From positions 25,307 through 89,306 of the forward strand of contig CAJTPN010000014.1 of NCBI GenBank assembly GCA_910578185.1: a stretch of DNA of 64,000 bases. The letters run 5' to 3'. Shown piece after piece: positions 26,809 through 37,000 of the stretch (the first letter of the stretch is position 1; each line of letters starts with the position of its first letter). The position numbers and the translations under genes are program-made. The notes under the pieces are model-generated. The model was not told where the DNA came from, searched no databases, and saw only the letters and a list, made by a program, of their open reading frames with translations. The DNA comes from an uncultured Acetatifactor sp. (GTDB lineage Bacteria > Bacillota > Clostridia > Lachnospirales > Lachnospiraceae).

Positions 26809-27099
26809 TTACAGATATTCGTTATGGGATTTTCTCATCAGAAATTTAACAGGGTATCCCTTTTCGTCACATATGGAACGGATAATGTTTTCGGCCGTTT
26901 CCTTTGAACTGTCGTTTACACATATGACGCAGGTATGCTTTTTGCGACGAAAAATAGAAGGTTTAAGCCATCTGATGTAATAGGAAATACGTTCGGCCAA
27001 GAGTGCCTTTTCGATGAGATGTTTACAATCCGGATTGGATACCTCGCATAGTTCAATTTCGTTGTTTACTTTTACTGAAGTATATAAGGGCTGTTCCAT
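26809..27099 (-). CDS. Small protein partner of the GT-C-like gene
   Basis: 96 residues, soluble, with CAGGAGGAAACC directly before the ATG. The layout, an N-terminal strand then helix and a late strand I-C-V-N-D-S-S-K-E-T-A-E-N-I-I-R-S-I, recalls DUF2007-type putative signalling proteins, but the match is weak. It is the first gene of a minus-strand pair with the GT-C-like protein and probably accompanies it in regulation or assembly. Confidence 0.55.
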   Translation of the reverse strand: MEQPLYTSVKVNNEIELCEVSNPDCKHLIEKALLAERISYYIRWLKPSIFRRKKHTCVICVNDSSKETAENIIRSICDEKGYPVKFLMRKSHNEYL

Positions 27100-27318
27100 G
27101 GTTTCCTCCTGTATGGTACGGATAGATGTATATCCGGCCTTTGTATTGAATAATATAACGTATCAGCACTGTTTTCAGGACCTGAAAAAAGATTACAGGG
27201 TTCACGAAACGGTTCCTGTAAGGAAGCTTTTCGGAAATAGGATTTTCACTGCCGATCATAGAAGCGGCTTTAGCGCTGTATTTGAATACAATATTCGCAG
27301 AACCGTTCCAATGATATA

Positions 27319-27348
27319 ATTATAACACAAAAGACCCTGTCTATGCAA
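27319..27348 (-). promoter_or_regulatory. Promoter of the 27099-24484 minus-strand pair
   Basis: On the minus strand TTGCAT (27348-27343), 18-base spacer, TATAAT (27324-27319). This leaves a leader of about 210 nt. The rest of 27100-27601 shows no gene I can support. Confidence 0.5.
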
Positions 27349-27601
27349 GACATACAATGTCAAGTTCGTGGGTGATGGAATCATTTGTGATACTGTTTAC
27401 TCCGTTCATAATAACAGGTGCCCGGCACTTGGGTTTATCACGCAGGGTGTCAGCAAAAACGCGTGAAAACGCCGTAAGGCTGCGAGGGGTGTAAAAAGAA
27501 TTGCTTGTTTAATCGTGATCCTTTACTTATGTCCGGTAGACAATGAAGAGGATTTGCGGTATACTGAAATTACAGAAAAGAAGATGGAAAGGAGCCGGAA
27601 A

Positions 27602-27877
27602 ATGGATTTTTTAGAAAAAGTTGGGGATACCATTTCTGCTAAGGGGAGGGAGGCCGTTGACAAAGCAAAGGTGTTGGCGGAGATTGCAAGCCTGAAAGGT
27701 CAGATTGCGACCTGTGAAGAAGTGATTAAAAAAAATTACCTGGAGATTGGTAAGGAATATTTTGAAGAATACAGCGATGTTCCAGACGCGCCTTTTGAAA
27801 AACAGTGTACGGCAATACGAAATGCCAAAAACGGGGTGCGGGAAATGCAGGCAAGGATCGATGAGCTGAAGGGGTAA
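27602..27877 (+). CDS. Small coiled-coil protein
   Basis: 91 residues, mostly helix with heptads (A-K-V-L-A-E-I-A-S-L-K-G-Q-I near 23-36, M-Q-A-R-I-D-E-L at the end). A central conserved-looking block C-E-E-V-I-K-K-N-Y-L-E-I-G-K-E-Y-F is similar to short proteins I associate with gut Clostridia, often annotated as hypothetical. AAAGGAG lies upstream of the ATG at 27602; the open frame back to 27515 is not used. No membrane segment. Confidence 0.6.
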   Translation: MDFLEKVGDTISAKGREAVDKAKVLAEIASLKGQIATCEEVIKKNYLEIGKEYFEEYSDVPDAPFEKQCTAIRNAKNGVREMQARIDELKG

Positions 27878-27908
27878 TAAAAGAAGGAGATATACAGGGA
27901 GAATAAGC

Positions 27909-27952
27909 AAGGATCCACGGATGGCCGTCATGGTACCGTGGATCCTTTTTTA
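27909..27952 (+). terminator. Terminator after the coiled-coil gene
   Basis: AAGGATCCACGG (27909-27920) pairs with CCGTGGATCCTT (27936-27947), followed by a T-run. It lies just beyond the stop of the convergent PBP gene and may serve both. Confidence 0.85.
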
Positions 27953-27956
27953 TAGA

Positions 27957-30668
27957 CTATTCTTCATCCTCATCATCGTCATCCTCATCGTCGTCATTCC
28001 AGTTTGGATTTCGCTGATTGATTTCCCAGCGCTGTGCGGCTTCCACAGCTTCATAATCAGGGTTTGCAAAGAAGGAGGCGTCATGCTGACAATGATCACG
28101 GGTGGCGGGACCGGAGACATTCGTTGTACCGTCAGGATTTGTAGTGATCATTGTGGAACCCTGTATCAGGGATGCATCTTCTATGAGCGGTACGGTTGCG
28201 GTGCCATATTCTCTGAAAGGACAGTCCGCAGTGGCAGGGAGGTGATCATAAGCGCATATATAACCTTCAAAGTGGATGTTGCAGTTTGCAAGCGGGACGG
28301 TGCCGTCGGCAAACATTTCTTTCTTTGTGGTGCAGATTCCCGGAATGGGTAACAGACCGGAGACGCTGCATACATCGGCCTGCACGATTCCCTGGGGAAC
28401 CGCAAACTGTTCGTTTGGCAGGTTCTCATGAACTCGCTTCATGATTGCACGCCACAAATCCTTTGCAACATTGGATTCCTTTCCGGGATTTTCCGTGCGA
28501 AGGGGGATATTGTTGTCATAGCCGGCCCAGACGCTGCAGGTATAATAGGGAGTGAATCCTGCAAACCATACGTCACGGTAGTCGGAAGAGGTGCCGGTTT
28601 TGCCTGCGATTGCCATGCTGTGATTAAAATTGCAGCTTGTTCCGGTACCGGTGGCCACCACGTCCACCATAGCGTCAGTCAACAGATAGGCGGTGGTTTC
28701 TTTGATAACCTGCTTTGACTTGGGTTTGGTATTATCCAATATCACATTTCCGTCTGTATCCGTTACTTTGGTGTAGAGTTTTGGCTCCACGTAATTTCCG
28801 TTATTGGCGATGGCGGCATAGGCCGCATTCAGTTCATAGGGAGTGACACCATAAGTCAGTCCGCCCAAAGCCAGAGTCTGATTGACATCCGAGTAAAATT
28901 TTCCGTTGATGGTAACTCCGTCCGTCAATGTGGTAAAACCAAAGTTCAGCAGATAGTTATAACCAACCTGTGGGTTAACGGTGGTAATGGTTTTTACCGC
29001 AATGATATTCAGGGATTCCCGTATGGCTTCCCGAATAGGGTTGATTCCGCGGTAATATCCACGATACCAGTTGTGTACGGGGGTACCTGTGTTATAATTA
29101 AACGGTGCGTCCAGATATGGAGTGGCCAGTGTCTGTCCCATACTGTCCAGTGCCGGTGCGAAAGCGGCGAGTACTTTAAAGGTGGAGCCGGGGGAGCGCT
29201 TGGCCGAGGTGGATCTGTTCAGGGTACGGCGTCCTTCCTTGGCTCCACGTCCGCCTACTATGGCCACCACGTATCCGGTGGATTGATCTTCAATGGCCAC
29301 AGCAGCCTGGGGCTGGGGAGCCATGGAGATGGATTCCAGGTAATTATCTTTTGAATCTTCCACATTCAATTCGGCCAACATGGCGGTACGGTAGGTCTTA
29401 ATGGCATCATTGGCGGCGTCCTGTGAGGTGAAGATCAGGTTAAAGGTCCTGTCCTGGTTAGTCCGAAACCAGGTCATCATGTTCTCTTTGCTGAAATTGT
29501 GCCGTTGCTTGTCAGGGGTGTAGATGGTAAGCGCATAGTTTAAATACCATTTTACATTTTCCGGGTAATTTGCGGCATTTGCAAATTCTTCGTCGGCAAT
29601 GGACTGAATGGCAGGATCCATGGTGGACTCAATGCGCAGTCCTCCAGAAAGCATCAGATATTCGGCGGTTGTTTCATTATAACCGGCAATTTCCACCAGG
29701 TCCTTGCGCACCTGTTCATATACGGCATCCGAAAAATAGGAACCTGCCGTAGCGTTGGTGTTTGTGCGGTAATCCGTATCATAAAGGCCGATGCGCTCAT
29801 ATACCGCTTCCGTGTCGTCCATTGCTTCCTGAAATTCCTGTTGGGAGATGAAACCTAATTCCAGCATGTTTTCCAGGCATGTTTTGCGGCGCCTTGCGTT
29901 CAGCTCAGGATGACTGATGGGATTGTATCCGGATGGATTCTGGGTAATTGAGGCAATGACGGCGCATTCGGATAGAGTCAGCTCACTGCAGGATTTCCCA
30001 AAATATCTCTGGGAAGCGGATTCTACGCCTAGTGTGTTCTGGCCCAGGTTAATCACGTTCATATACCGCAGCAAAATTTCTTCTTTGGAAAAATACTTGG
30101 AGATTTCCAAGGCCAGGTATTGTTCCTGAAGCTTTCTCTTGACTCGTTTGATGGTATTGTCGCCTTCCTCCATCCAGGTGGTGAAGACGGTGTTTTTTAA
30201 AAGCTGCTGGGTGATGGTGCTGGCACCTTCCTGCCTTTTGCCAAGCGATTTCAGGAAGCGCCAGCCCGATCGGGCGATTCCCTGGAAGTCAATGCCGTTG
30301 TGCTTGTAAAAGCGTTCATCCTCAATGGCCACGAAGGCTTGTCCCAAATGCTTTGGGATCAGATCCATGTCATTGATCTGGATACGGTTGGAATTAGTGC
30401 TTACATACTGGTCGATCTCATTTCCCTCGCAGTCATATACGATGGTAGCTTCGCCGGTGGCCACAATGGCGTCAAGGCTGGTTTTTGGAGTGGTGGCAAG
30501 GATACTTTTAAAGATACCGATCCCCGCCGACACGCTGCATATGACGACGCCGACTATTGCGGCAAGTGTCAGCTTTACCAGAGAAATGCCCAATTTCCTT
30601 CCCCATTTGGTTGTCTTTGAATTAAGCGCTCTTTGCTGCGCGCGGATTCCCTGTTTGCCGTAATTCAT
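27957..30668 (-). CDS. Class A penicillin-binding protein (PBP1A type)
   Basis: 903 residues. Cytoplasmic basic start, one membrane helix (about 32-55), GT51 glycosyltransferase domain (E-D-E-R-F-Y-K-H-N-G-I-D and A-S-T-I-T-Q-Q-L-L-K-N), then a transpeptidase domain with S-T-F-K (SxxK), S-L-N (SxN) and K-T-G-T. A C-terminal extension has several cysteines, ending in a highly acidic tail of D and E after residue 890. It polymerises and cross-links peptidoglycan outside the membrane. Start at 30668 has AAAGGTG upstream; the frame is open to 30719. Cysteines in the extension may form disulfides. Confidence 0.92.
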   Translation of the reverse strand: MNYGKQGIRAQQRALNSKTTKWGRKLGISLVKLTLAAIVGVVICSVSAGIGIFKSILATTPKTSLDAIVATGEATIVYDCEGNEIDQYVSTNSNRIQINDMDLIPKHLGQAFVAIEDERFYKHNGIDFQGIARSGWRFLKSLGKRQEGASTITQQLLKNTVFTTWMEEGDNTIKRVKRKLQEQYLALEISKYFSKEEILLRYMNVINLGQNTLGVESASQRYFGKSCSELTLSECAVIASITQNPSGYNPISHPELNARRRKTCLENMLELGFISQQEFQEAMDDTEAVYERIGLYDTDYRTNTNATAGSYFSDAVYEQVRKDLVEIAGYNETTAEYLMLSGGLRIESTMDPAIQSIADEEFANAANYPENVKWYLNYALTIYTPDKQRHNFSKENMMTWFRTNQDRTFNLIFTSQDAANDAIKTYRTAMLAELNVEDSKDNYLESISMAPQPQAAVAIEDQSTGYVVAIVGGRGAKEGRRTLNRSTSAKRSPGSTFKVLAAFAPALDSMGQTLATPYLDAPFNYNTGTPVHNWYRGYYRGINPIREAIRESLNIIAVKTITTVNPQVGYNYLLNFGFTTLTDGVTINGKFYSDVNQTLALGGLTYGVTPYELNAAYAAIANNGNYVEPKLYTKVTDTDGNVILDNTKPKSKQVIKETTAYLLTDAMVDVVATGTGTSCNFNHSMAIAGKTGTSSDYRDVWFAGFTPYYTCSVWAGYDNNIPLRTENPGKESNVAKDLWRAIMKRVHENLPNEQFAVPQGIVQADVCSVSGLLPIPGICTTKKEMFADGTVPLANCNIHFEGYICAYDHLPATADCPFREYGTATVPLIEDASLIQGSTMITTNPDGTTNVSGPATRDHCQHDASFFANPDYEAVEAAQRWEINQRNPNWNDDDEDDDDEDEE

Positions 30669-30719
30669 TTTATTCACCTTTCTTTCCTGATAGATGGCAG
30701 GACATAAAGTCATAACCAT

Positions 30720-30748
30720 ATTATAACAAAAATAATTATGTAAATAAA
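30720..30748 (-). promoter_or_regulatory. Putative promoter of the PBP gene
   Basis: On the minus strand TTTATT (30748-30743), 17-base spacer, TATAAT (30725-30720). Confidence 0.4.
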
Positions 30749-30961
30749 GTTTTTCTTTTTTATCTTAATAATTGTTTCACATTTTGGACAAATTATGCTA
30801 TCTTTATGTAGAAAGAATCCGAGGGCGGTAAGTCTGCCTTGTTTGAATTCTTTCGCCGCAATGGTTTGAAAATGAAATGTCTGTATGGCGGCAAGCTGAT
30901 TTTTTGTAAGCGGGGTAAATAATATCTTTACGCAGGAAGAGCCGGAGAGGGAAAATGTGAG

Positions 30962-31606
30962 ATGGATGAGAGAGCCAAGAATTCTTTTCGTGTGCTGTTA
31001 AAAGGCGGAATGGGAGAATATACAGAGAAAAGGTCCCGCTTTATCGCTACCTTGCAAAGCTGTGAGAGCGAGGAGGAAGCGGCATGTTTTATAGAAGAGG
31101 TGAAGAAAAGGTATTGGGATGCAAAACATAATTGTTATGCGTATGTGATCGGAGGTAAGGGAGAACTGACACGCTCAAGCGACGATGGGGAACCTGGAGG
31201 TACGGCAGGACGCCCCATGCTTGAGGTGCTGCTTGGGGAAGAAATTCGCAATGTGGTTGTGGTGGTGACCAGATATTTCGGTGGTGTGCTTCTTGGAACG
31301 GGAGGATTGGTCAGGGCTTACACACAGGCTGTCAAGGAAGGGCTGAAGAACTGCACCACAGGAAGAATGTGCTATGGCTATGAAGTGAAGGTGGAGACGG
31401 ATTATAACGGCATCGGCAAAATCTTGTATTTGTTGGGGAATGCAGGGATCGAGCCTATTTCTTCGGATTATGGAGAGAAGGTTGTATTGCGTCTGGCGGT
31501 TCCCGCAAAACAAATGGAATCATTACAAAAGTCCGTGGCGGATGCCACAAACGGCAGAGCGGTATTTGAGAAATCAGGCGAGATTTATTATGTTGACAGA
31601 GAATAG
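30962..31606 (+). CDS. yigZ: YigZ/IMPACT family protein
   Basis: 214 residues with the UPF0029 N-terminal domain: K-R-S-R-F-I-A near 20, the W-D-A-K-H-N-C-Y-A-Y motif near 51, S-S-D-D-G-E-P-G-G-T-A-G-R-P and T-R-Y-F-G-G-V-L-L-G-T-G-G-L-V-R-A-Y. The C-terminal ferredoxin-like domain follows. Homologues associate with translation and the eukaryotic GCN2 regulator IMPACT; the bacterial function is unsettled. Single gene between the divergent PBP and mgtE. Confidence 0.88.
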   Translation: MDERAKNSFRVLLKGGMGEYTEKRSRFIATLQSCESEEEAACFIEEVKKRYWDAKHNCYAYVIGGKGELTRSSDDGEPGGTAGRPMLEVLLGEEIRNVVVVVTRYFGGVLLGTGGLVRAYTQAVKEGLKNCTTGRMCYGYEVKVETDYNGIGKILYLLGNAGIEPISSDYGEKVVLRLAVPAKQMESLQKSVADATNGRAVFEKSGEIYYVDRE

Positions 31607-31705
31607 ACGCAAGTCTATTCAGGAACCATATATCACAGGGATCGCAGTTTAAATGCCCCATGATGAGAATGTATGCTTACGGCATTTTGACAAGGAGGTG
31701 GTTTT

Positions 31706-31870
31706 ATGAACAGTCAGAAGAAAAACAGTGACAGTTCCGTGCCGGAACGAAGTTTTGGTATGGCCACAAAACCATTTAAAGGAGGAATGCCATGGAAAGA
31801 TTATTTGATTCAGAGGCGCTTGCCGGACTTCTTGCGGCCAGGCAGTATGGGGAGATACGACTTAATCTGA
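31706..31870 (+). CDS. Upstream ORF overlapping the mgtE start
   Basis: 54 codons from an ATG with AAGGAGGTGG at 31692-31701, stronger than the site of mgtE itself. It runs in another frame across the mgtE ribosome site and 79 bases into mgtE. The peptide is basic, with Q-K-K-N near the start and several prolines, and has no family. It may be a regulatory leader peptide that couples or blocks mgtE translation, by analogy with MgtL upstream of mgtA; that role is inferred. Confidence 0.4.
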   Translation: MNSQKKNSDSSVPERSFGMATKPFKGGMPWKDYLIQRRLPDFLRPGSMGRYDLI

Positions 31871-33141
31871 TTGACTTAAACGAGGCGGATATTGCGGCGC
31901 TTATAGAGGAGCTGAACGAGGAGGATATGCGGATGGTGTACCGCATTCTTCCCAAGGATCTGGCTGCGGACGTGTTCTCTTACCTGGAAGTGGAGAGCCA
32001 GCAGGCCATCATCAATTCTTTGTCCGATCAGGAGGCTGCCGGTATCATTGACAGTCTATGGACGGATGATGCGGTGGATTTTCTGGAGGAAATGCCCGCC
32101 AATGTGGTGGAAAAGTTATTGGCAAATACCAGTCCCGAAACTCGTCGGGCGGTCAACCAGCTGCTGCGATACCCAGAGGATTCCGCAGGCAGCATAATGA
32201 CCGTGGAGTATGTTGCACTGAAGGAGAATTTTACGGTGGATCAGGCCATTCAACATATCCGCTCCGTAGGGCTTGACAGTGAAACCGTCAATATTTGCTA
32301 TGTTTTGGATGCACAGAGGAAGCTTGTGGGGACGGTAGCGCTGCGCTATCTGCTGTTAAGCGGTGCAGATGAAGTGATCGGCGATATCATGCACGGAAAT
32401 GTGATATCCATCAATACGCTGATGGATCAGGAGCAGGCGGCGGCACAGTTTAAGAAATATGATTTTACGGCCATGCCTGTGGTGGATAACGAAGAGCGCC
32501 TGGTAGGTATCATCACCGTGGATGATATTGTGGATATCATGGAGGAAGAAGCCACGGAGGATATGGAGAAAATGGCGGCGATTCTGCCTGGCGATAAGCC
32601 CTATATGAGGGCTACCGTTGGGGAAACCTACAGGAAGAGAATTCCCTGGCTGCTGCTTTTGATGGTATCGGCCACATTCACCGGCGCTATTATCGCATCC
32701 TTTGAGGAGGCGCTGAGCGTACACGCGGCATTGATTGCCTTTATACCAATGTTGATGGACACAGGCGGCAATGCGGGAGGACAGGCCAGCGTTACGGTGA
32801 TTCGTGGATTGTCCATAGGAGAGATCAGGTATAGGGATGTGCCAAGGATTGTGTGGAAGGAAGTCAGGGTGGCAGCACTGTGCGGATTGACTTTGGCGGC
32901 GGCCAATTTTGGCAAGCTGCTGCTTTTTGACAGGGTGGGAGTGAGCGTGGCGCTCACGGTGTGCCTGACGTTGACGGCTGCGGTTTTGGTGGCCATGCTG
33001 GTGGGATGTCTGCTGCCCATGGGTGCCAAAAAGCTGGGGTTTGACCCTGCGGTGATGGCCAGCCCGTTTATCACTACCATAGTGGACGCCTTGTCGTTGT
33101 TGTTATATTTCAGATTTGCGGTCATAATATTGGGAATATAA
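31792..33141 (+). CDS. mgtE: MgtE magnesium channel
   Basis: 449 residues in the usual order: N-terminal superhelical domain (1-125), CBS pair (about 130-250), connecting helix, and five membrane helices from about 285. The pore signature P-M-L-M-D-T-G-G-N-A-G-G-Q-A is intact near 318-331. CBS and N domains close the channel when cytoplasmic magnesium is high. GGAGG lies just upstream of the ATG at 31792. No M-box riboswitch is recognisable in the short leader; instead an overlapping upstream ORF is present. Confidence 0.92.
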   Translation: MERLFDSEALAGLLAARQYGEIRLNLIDLNEADIAALIEELNEEDMRMVYRILPKDLAADVFSYLEVESQQAIINSLSDQEAAGIIDSLWTDDAVDFLEEMPANVVEKLLANTSPETRRAVNQLLRYPEDSAGSIMTVEYVALKENFTVDQAIQHIRSVGLDSETVNICYVLDAQRKLVGTVALRYLLLSGADEVIGDIMHGNVISINTLMDQEQAAAQFKKYDFTAMPVVDNEERLVGIITVDDIVDIMEEEATEDMEKMAAILPGDKPYMRATVGETYRKRIPWLLLLMVSATFTGAIIASFEEALSVHAALIAFIPMLMDTGGNAGGQASVTVIRGLSIGEIRYRDVPRIVWKEVRVAALCGLTLAAANFGKLLLFDRVGVSVALTVCLTLTAAVLVAMLVGCLLPMGAKKLGFDPAVMASPFITTIVDALSLLLYFRFAVIILGI

Positions 33142-33158
33142 TTTCTTTGGAAAAACTG

Positions 33159-33187
33159 TTTTCAATCGGGTTAAAATTTGGTACAAT
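33159..33187 (+). promoter_or_regulatory. Putative promoter of the 33240 gene
   Basis: TTTTCA (33159-33164), 17-base spacer, TACAAT (33182-33187). Confidence 0.4.
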
Positions 33188-33239
33188 AGACCAAAAGAAA
33201 GGACAATCGGGTATCGCCCGGAATGGAGGTAAATGCTGT

Positions 33240-33908
33240 ATGAGGTATTTTTTTGAATCAATGATTGAAAAAAAAGAAAAGGGTTATATGATTCAGATTC
33301 CCTTTAATGTGTGGGAGGTCTGTAAGCAGAGGGATGTGATTCAGGGTGATCTGGTGCTTGACAACAGGGTGATAGAGTGTGAGCTGCTGCCTAAGGAGAA
33401 GGGAAATTATGAAATCCACATTGATGAAGCGGATGTGGCCAACGTGGAATTGGGGGTGACACATAAGATTTTGCTCCATGTTACGGGCTCCTTGATTCGC
33501 ATGGATCAGAACAGTCCTTATAGTTTTGACGAACCCATTCGCAAAATCGACAGCATGAACGTGATCATTCAGCCGGAAGACGGTCTGTGCGGACAGGCGT
33601 GTGTAGCAATGCTTGCGGGTGTCACCATTGCGGAGGTAATCAGTGTGATGGACTGCCGTGAGTGGCAGGCTACCATGGGCAGAATGATTTCTGCTTTAAA
33701 CTATTATGGCATCGATCATACCGACATTATCAATTATACGGAGGGACGGGATGCGGTATTGCCCAAATGTTGTATCATGATGGAAAAAATGGGGCGTTTC
33801 TGTCATTATCTGGTACACTTTGACGGGAAATACTATGATTCCAACCTGGGTGTGCTGGAGGAGTACGATATGTCCAAGCTGCTTGGATATCTGGAGATCA
33901 AATGTTGA
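33240..33908 (+). CDS. DUF1905-like plus C39-like cysteine peptidase-fold protein
   Basis: 222 residues. Residues 1-90 look like a DUF1905-type barrel (G-Y-M-I-Q-I-P-F-N-V-W near 15, G-D-L-V-L-D-N). Residues 105-222 look like a C39 papain fold with D-G-L-C-G-Q-A-C-V-A-M-L (Cys117), H-Y-L-V-H-F-D-G (His189) and Y-Y-D-S-N-L-G (Asp200), a complete Cys-His-Asp triad. There is no signal peptide or transporter domain, so it is not a bacteriocin exporter. A cytoplasmic peptidase or deamidase is an inference. GGAGG at 33225-33229 supports the start. Confidence 0.6.
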   Translation: MRYFFESMIEKKEKGYMIQIPFNVWEVCKQRDVIQGDLVLDNRVIECELLPKEKGNYEIHIDEADVANVELGVTHKILLHVTGSLIRMDQNSPYSFDEPIRKIDSMNVIIQPEDGLCGQACVAMLAGVTIAEVISVMDCREWQATMGRMISALNYYGIDHTDIINYTEGRDAVLPKCCIMMEKMGRFCHYLVHFDGKYYDSNLGVLEEYDMSKLLGYLEIKC

Positions 33909-33955
33909 GACCTGTTGCAAAACGGGATTGTGGAAAGTGATGGGGATACGGATGC

Positions 33956-33999
33956 ACGAAAGAGGGTGAGAGGCTGATAGGCCTCTCACCCTCTTTCGT
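33956..33999. terminator. Perfect 19-bp inverted repeat between convergent genes
   Basis: ACGAAAGAGGGTGAGAGGC (33956-33974) and its exact complement (33981-33999) with a six-base loop. It lies between the C39-like gene and the end of the flagellin gene and probably ends both transcripts, although neither side has a long U-tract. Confidence 0.75.
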
Positions 34000-34051
34000 A
34001 TGTAATGGCAAATAGGATTGGAACCTTCGTATTATGTGAGAATCACAAAAT

Positions 34052-37000
34052 TTAAGCCAGCAGGTTTAAGATCATATTGATGCTTTGATTGGCCTGCGTC
34101 AATATGGAGGTTCCGGCCTGCTGCATAATATTGAGCATGGACTGCCGCACCAACTCGGTATTTATATCCGTATCCCGAATGAGGGATTCCGCGCTTTGCA
34201 GATTTTCTTCTTTGTTTTTATTGTTGTTGATGGCGTATTCCAGACGGTTTTGTATACTTCCGAAGGTACTGCGCAGGGAAGAAATTTTTTCCTGAGCATT
34301 GCTTAGACGATCCAGTGCCTTTGTGGCATATTTGATCCCGGAGATACACAAAGACCCCATACCCAGCAAAGTAGTGCTGAATTCGCTTCTTGGCAGTTCT
34401 ATGTAATCAGGATTCTCATCGCTTAACTGAATGCGCAGCTCCGGATCTTCCAAATCTCCGTCCTCGTCAAAGAACACCTCATCTCTGGCGCTTCCCGATA
34501 CCCAACTGATGGTATGTTGATCCACAAGCTTGTGGGATATTTTTACCCTGCCGGTATCCGGATCCAGACTTGCCACCACGGGGGCGTCAATTTCCTCTAA
34601 CTTATTGTTAAATTCGTCAATCAGTTCATCACCATTATATTTCCCCGGTTCCAGGTCGATGGAATATATTTTACCGTCCACGTTGAAGGTCATTTCCGTT
34701 TCATCAGGCTTTACCGTCACGCCTTTGCTCACATCTCTTGTCCCTATAATGTATGCGGGAATCATTTTGCCCTGGGTCTGATAAAAAATTTCAAAAGCCG
34801 CATTTCCGCTCACACCCTCAATGATAAATTCTCCTTCTTCTGGCGCCGGAACCTTTCCGGAAAGACTGAAGTTTAAAGCGCGCTCGTCATTTCCGCCGGC
34901 TACTCCGCTGCTGATGCCGCCTACGCCCACTTGAATCAGCCCGGCAGGCAGGCCCATTTCCAACATTTTTTCATCAAACTTTTTCTGTAAATGATTTTTC
35001 AGGGCATCGCTGTTATATCTGCCTGGATCCAGCGTTATCTGTATTTTATGTGTGTTTCCGCCAAAGGTCATCTCAAAAATCAATTCGTCGCTGATTCCTT
35101 TTCTAATGTCCACCGGATTGGTTTTGACATCCTGTCGTCCTACCACATAAGCCCGAACCACGTCCTGATAGCCGTCCTGCTCACCAACGTTCTGTGCGTC
35201 GTTATGCTTGGTTCTGGCATTCATCACATACTGGTAAAAACCGCCGTCAAGGTTGGAGAATTGGTATTGATTGCCATAATTGGGGGCTGCCAGTTCCACT
35301 CCGTTGGCGTTCACTGTGACCTGAATCTTGCCTGGGCCCGTCTGAGCGTCAATCTTTCCCTGCAGCTCATTTTTTAATTGCTCATAGGTATATGTTTTTT
35401 CATCCAAGGTAACGGAAATGGAATGGTTTTTTCCAGGCTCTGTAAAAGTGAACTGCAGGGACTTGTTGAACTGGTCAATTGTCACAGGGCCGTTTAGGTT
35501 TGCGCCGTCAACTTTACTGTAGTTTCTGGAATGGTAACCAGCGTGGGAAGTCGGGGATACGGTTGTCACCGTCGGTTTTGCCAGTCCGCCGCCGGTGTTG
35601 GAAGAAATGGATACTTTTTTGTCGGGCATGGGATTACCATTGGTATCCACTGCCGTAAGCTTCAGGTTATCGTTGACCCATTCGGCCTTGACGCCCGGAA
35701 TGATCACGGTGGAGGAGCCGTAAATGGCTTCCATGCTGCTGTTTGTGCCGGAATCATATGACATCTTAAGGCTTGCGCCAGAACTAGTGGTGGTTGTGGT
35801 GGTAAAGCGAAGTCTGGAACCATCGAAATCCGCTACCACCCCTACGGCACTCAGTTTGCCGTTGAGCATGGCAAGAAAAGCGCTGCGGTCATAAGTACCC
35901 GTATCCAGCTGAACCGTATGCAGCGTACCGTTTACGGTAATTTTAAAATTTTGTTTACCGGGCGCGATGGTAATCGACTCTTTGGTATCAAGAGGCACCA
36001 CCAGCTGCGCGGCTTCCAGGGGACCAAACAGGGCGTCCATGGCATTGCCCGCCGCCTTTGTATCGTAGGAGATTGATACATTGCTTCCGCCGGCCTGGGA
36101 GGTGAGGGATAGTTTTCCGCTTGTATAGGACGCGCGAATTCCGGTGGATGTCTTGCCAAGCTGTGTATTAATCTGGTTTATGATGGAAGAGGGGGAATAG
36201 TTCCCGTTTTGCAGCGTCAGTTCCACGGACTGCGTTTTGCCGTTTTCCGTGTACTGAAAGGAAAATTTATTATGTTTGTCGTCAATTTTAATGGAACTTA
36301 TAAGGTTCTGTGTACTGGTACATACGGCGGCAGAGTCCCGGGTGTTTAAATAGCTTAAAAAGCTGCTGTCCACCGTACTGCAGTGGATGGAAGTGTGGTC
36401 TCCGGCCTCGCCCAGGGGAAGTCGGGAGGTCAGGGTGATTTTCTGACCGCTTAACGAGACAATTGCACCGCCCATTCCGGTTCCGAATGCCGCGTCTATC
36501 TTCTTTTGCAATTCTGCAACCAGCTGCGCTGGCGTGTATGTCCCGTGGGTTAGCTTTATTTCTTTCCTGGCGCCTCCCGTTCCGTTTTCCAGGATATTCA
36601 AGCTCAGGTTCAGCGAATCGTTACCGCTTCCGATCACCATGGTAGACTTTAATGAGGGACCTAATTCCAGAACGGCCGGCGTATGGTGATAATCCCCCGC
36701 TACCCCCTCGGAGCCTTTTGTTTCTCCTCGTGCGATAATATTTTGACCCCATTGGGTTACCGTTGAGCTGCCTTTCCCCGAAACCGTAAAGTGGCGGCCG
36801 GAATTGGTATCAGATACATTGTTAAAGGTATTTACAACGGTGGTGCTGGACGCCTTGATGGTATTGTTGATGGCATTCTTAATCTCTTCCTGAGTAGGGT
36901 TGGAGCTTGGGAAGGTTACATGATGGGTTTTCCCGTCCACGATGATATCCATGCCGTTGGAATTGACATCGTTTATCGTACCGTTCAGTATGATGGAGCC

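Noticed and set aside
31607..31791. M-box magnesium riboswitch before mgtE
   Set aside because: The leader is too short and lacks the conserved helices; an overlapping ORF is present instead.
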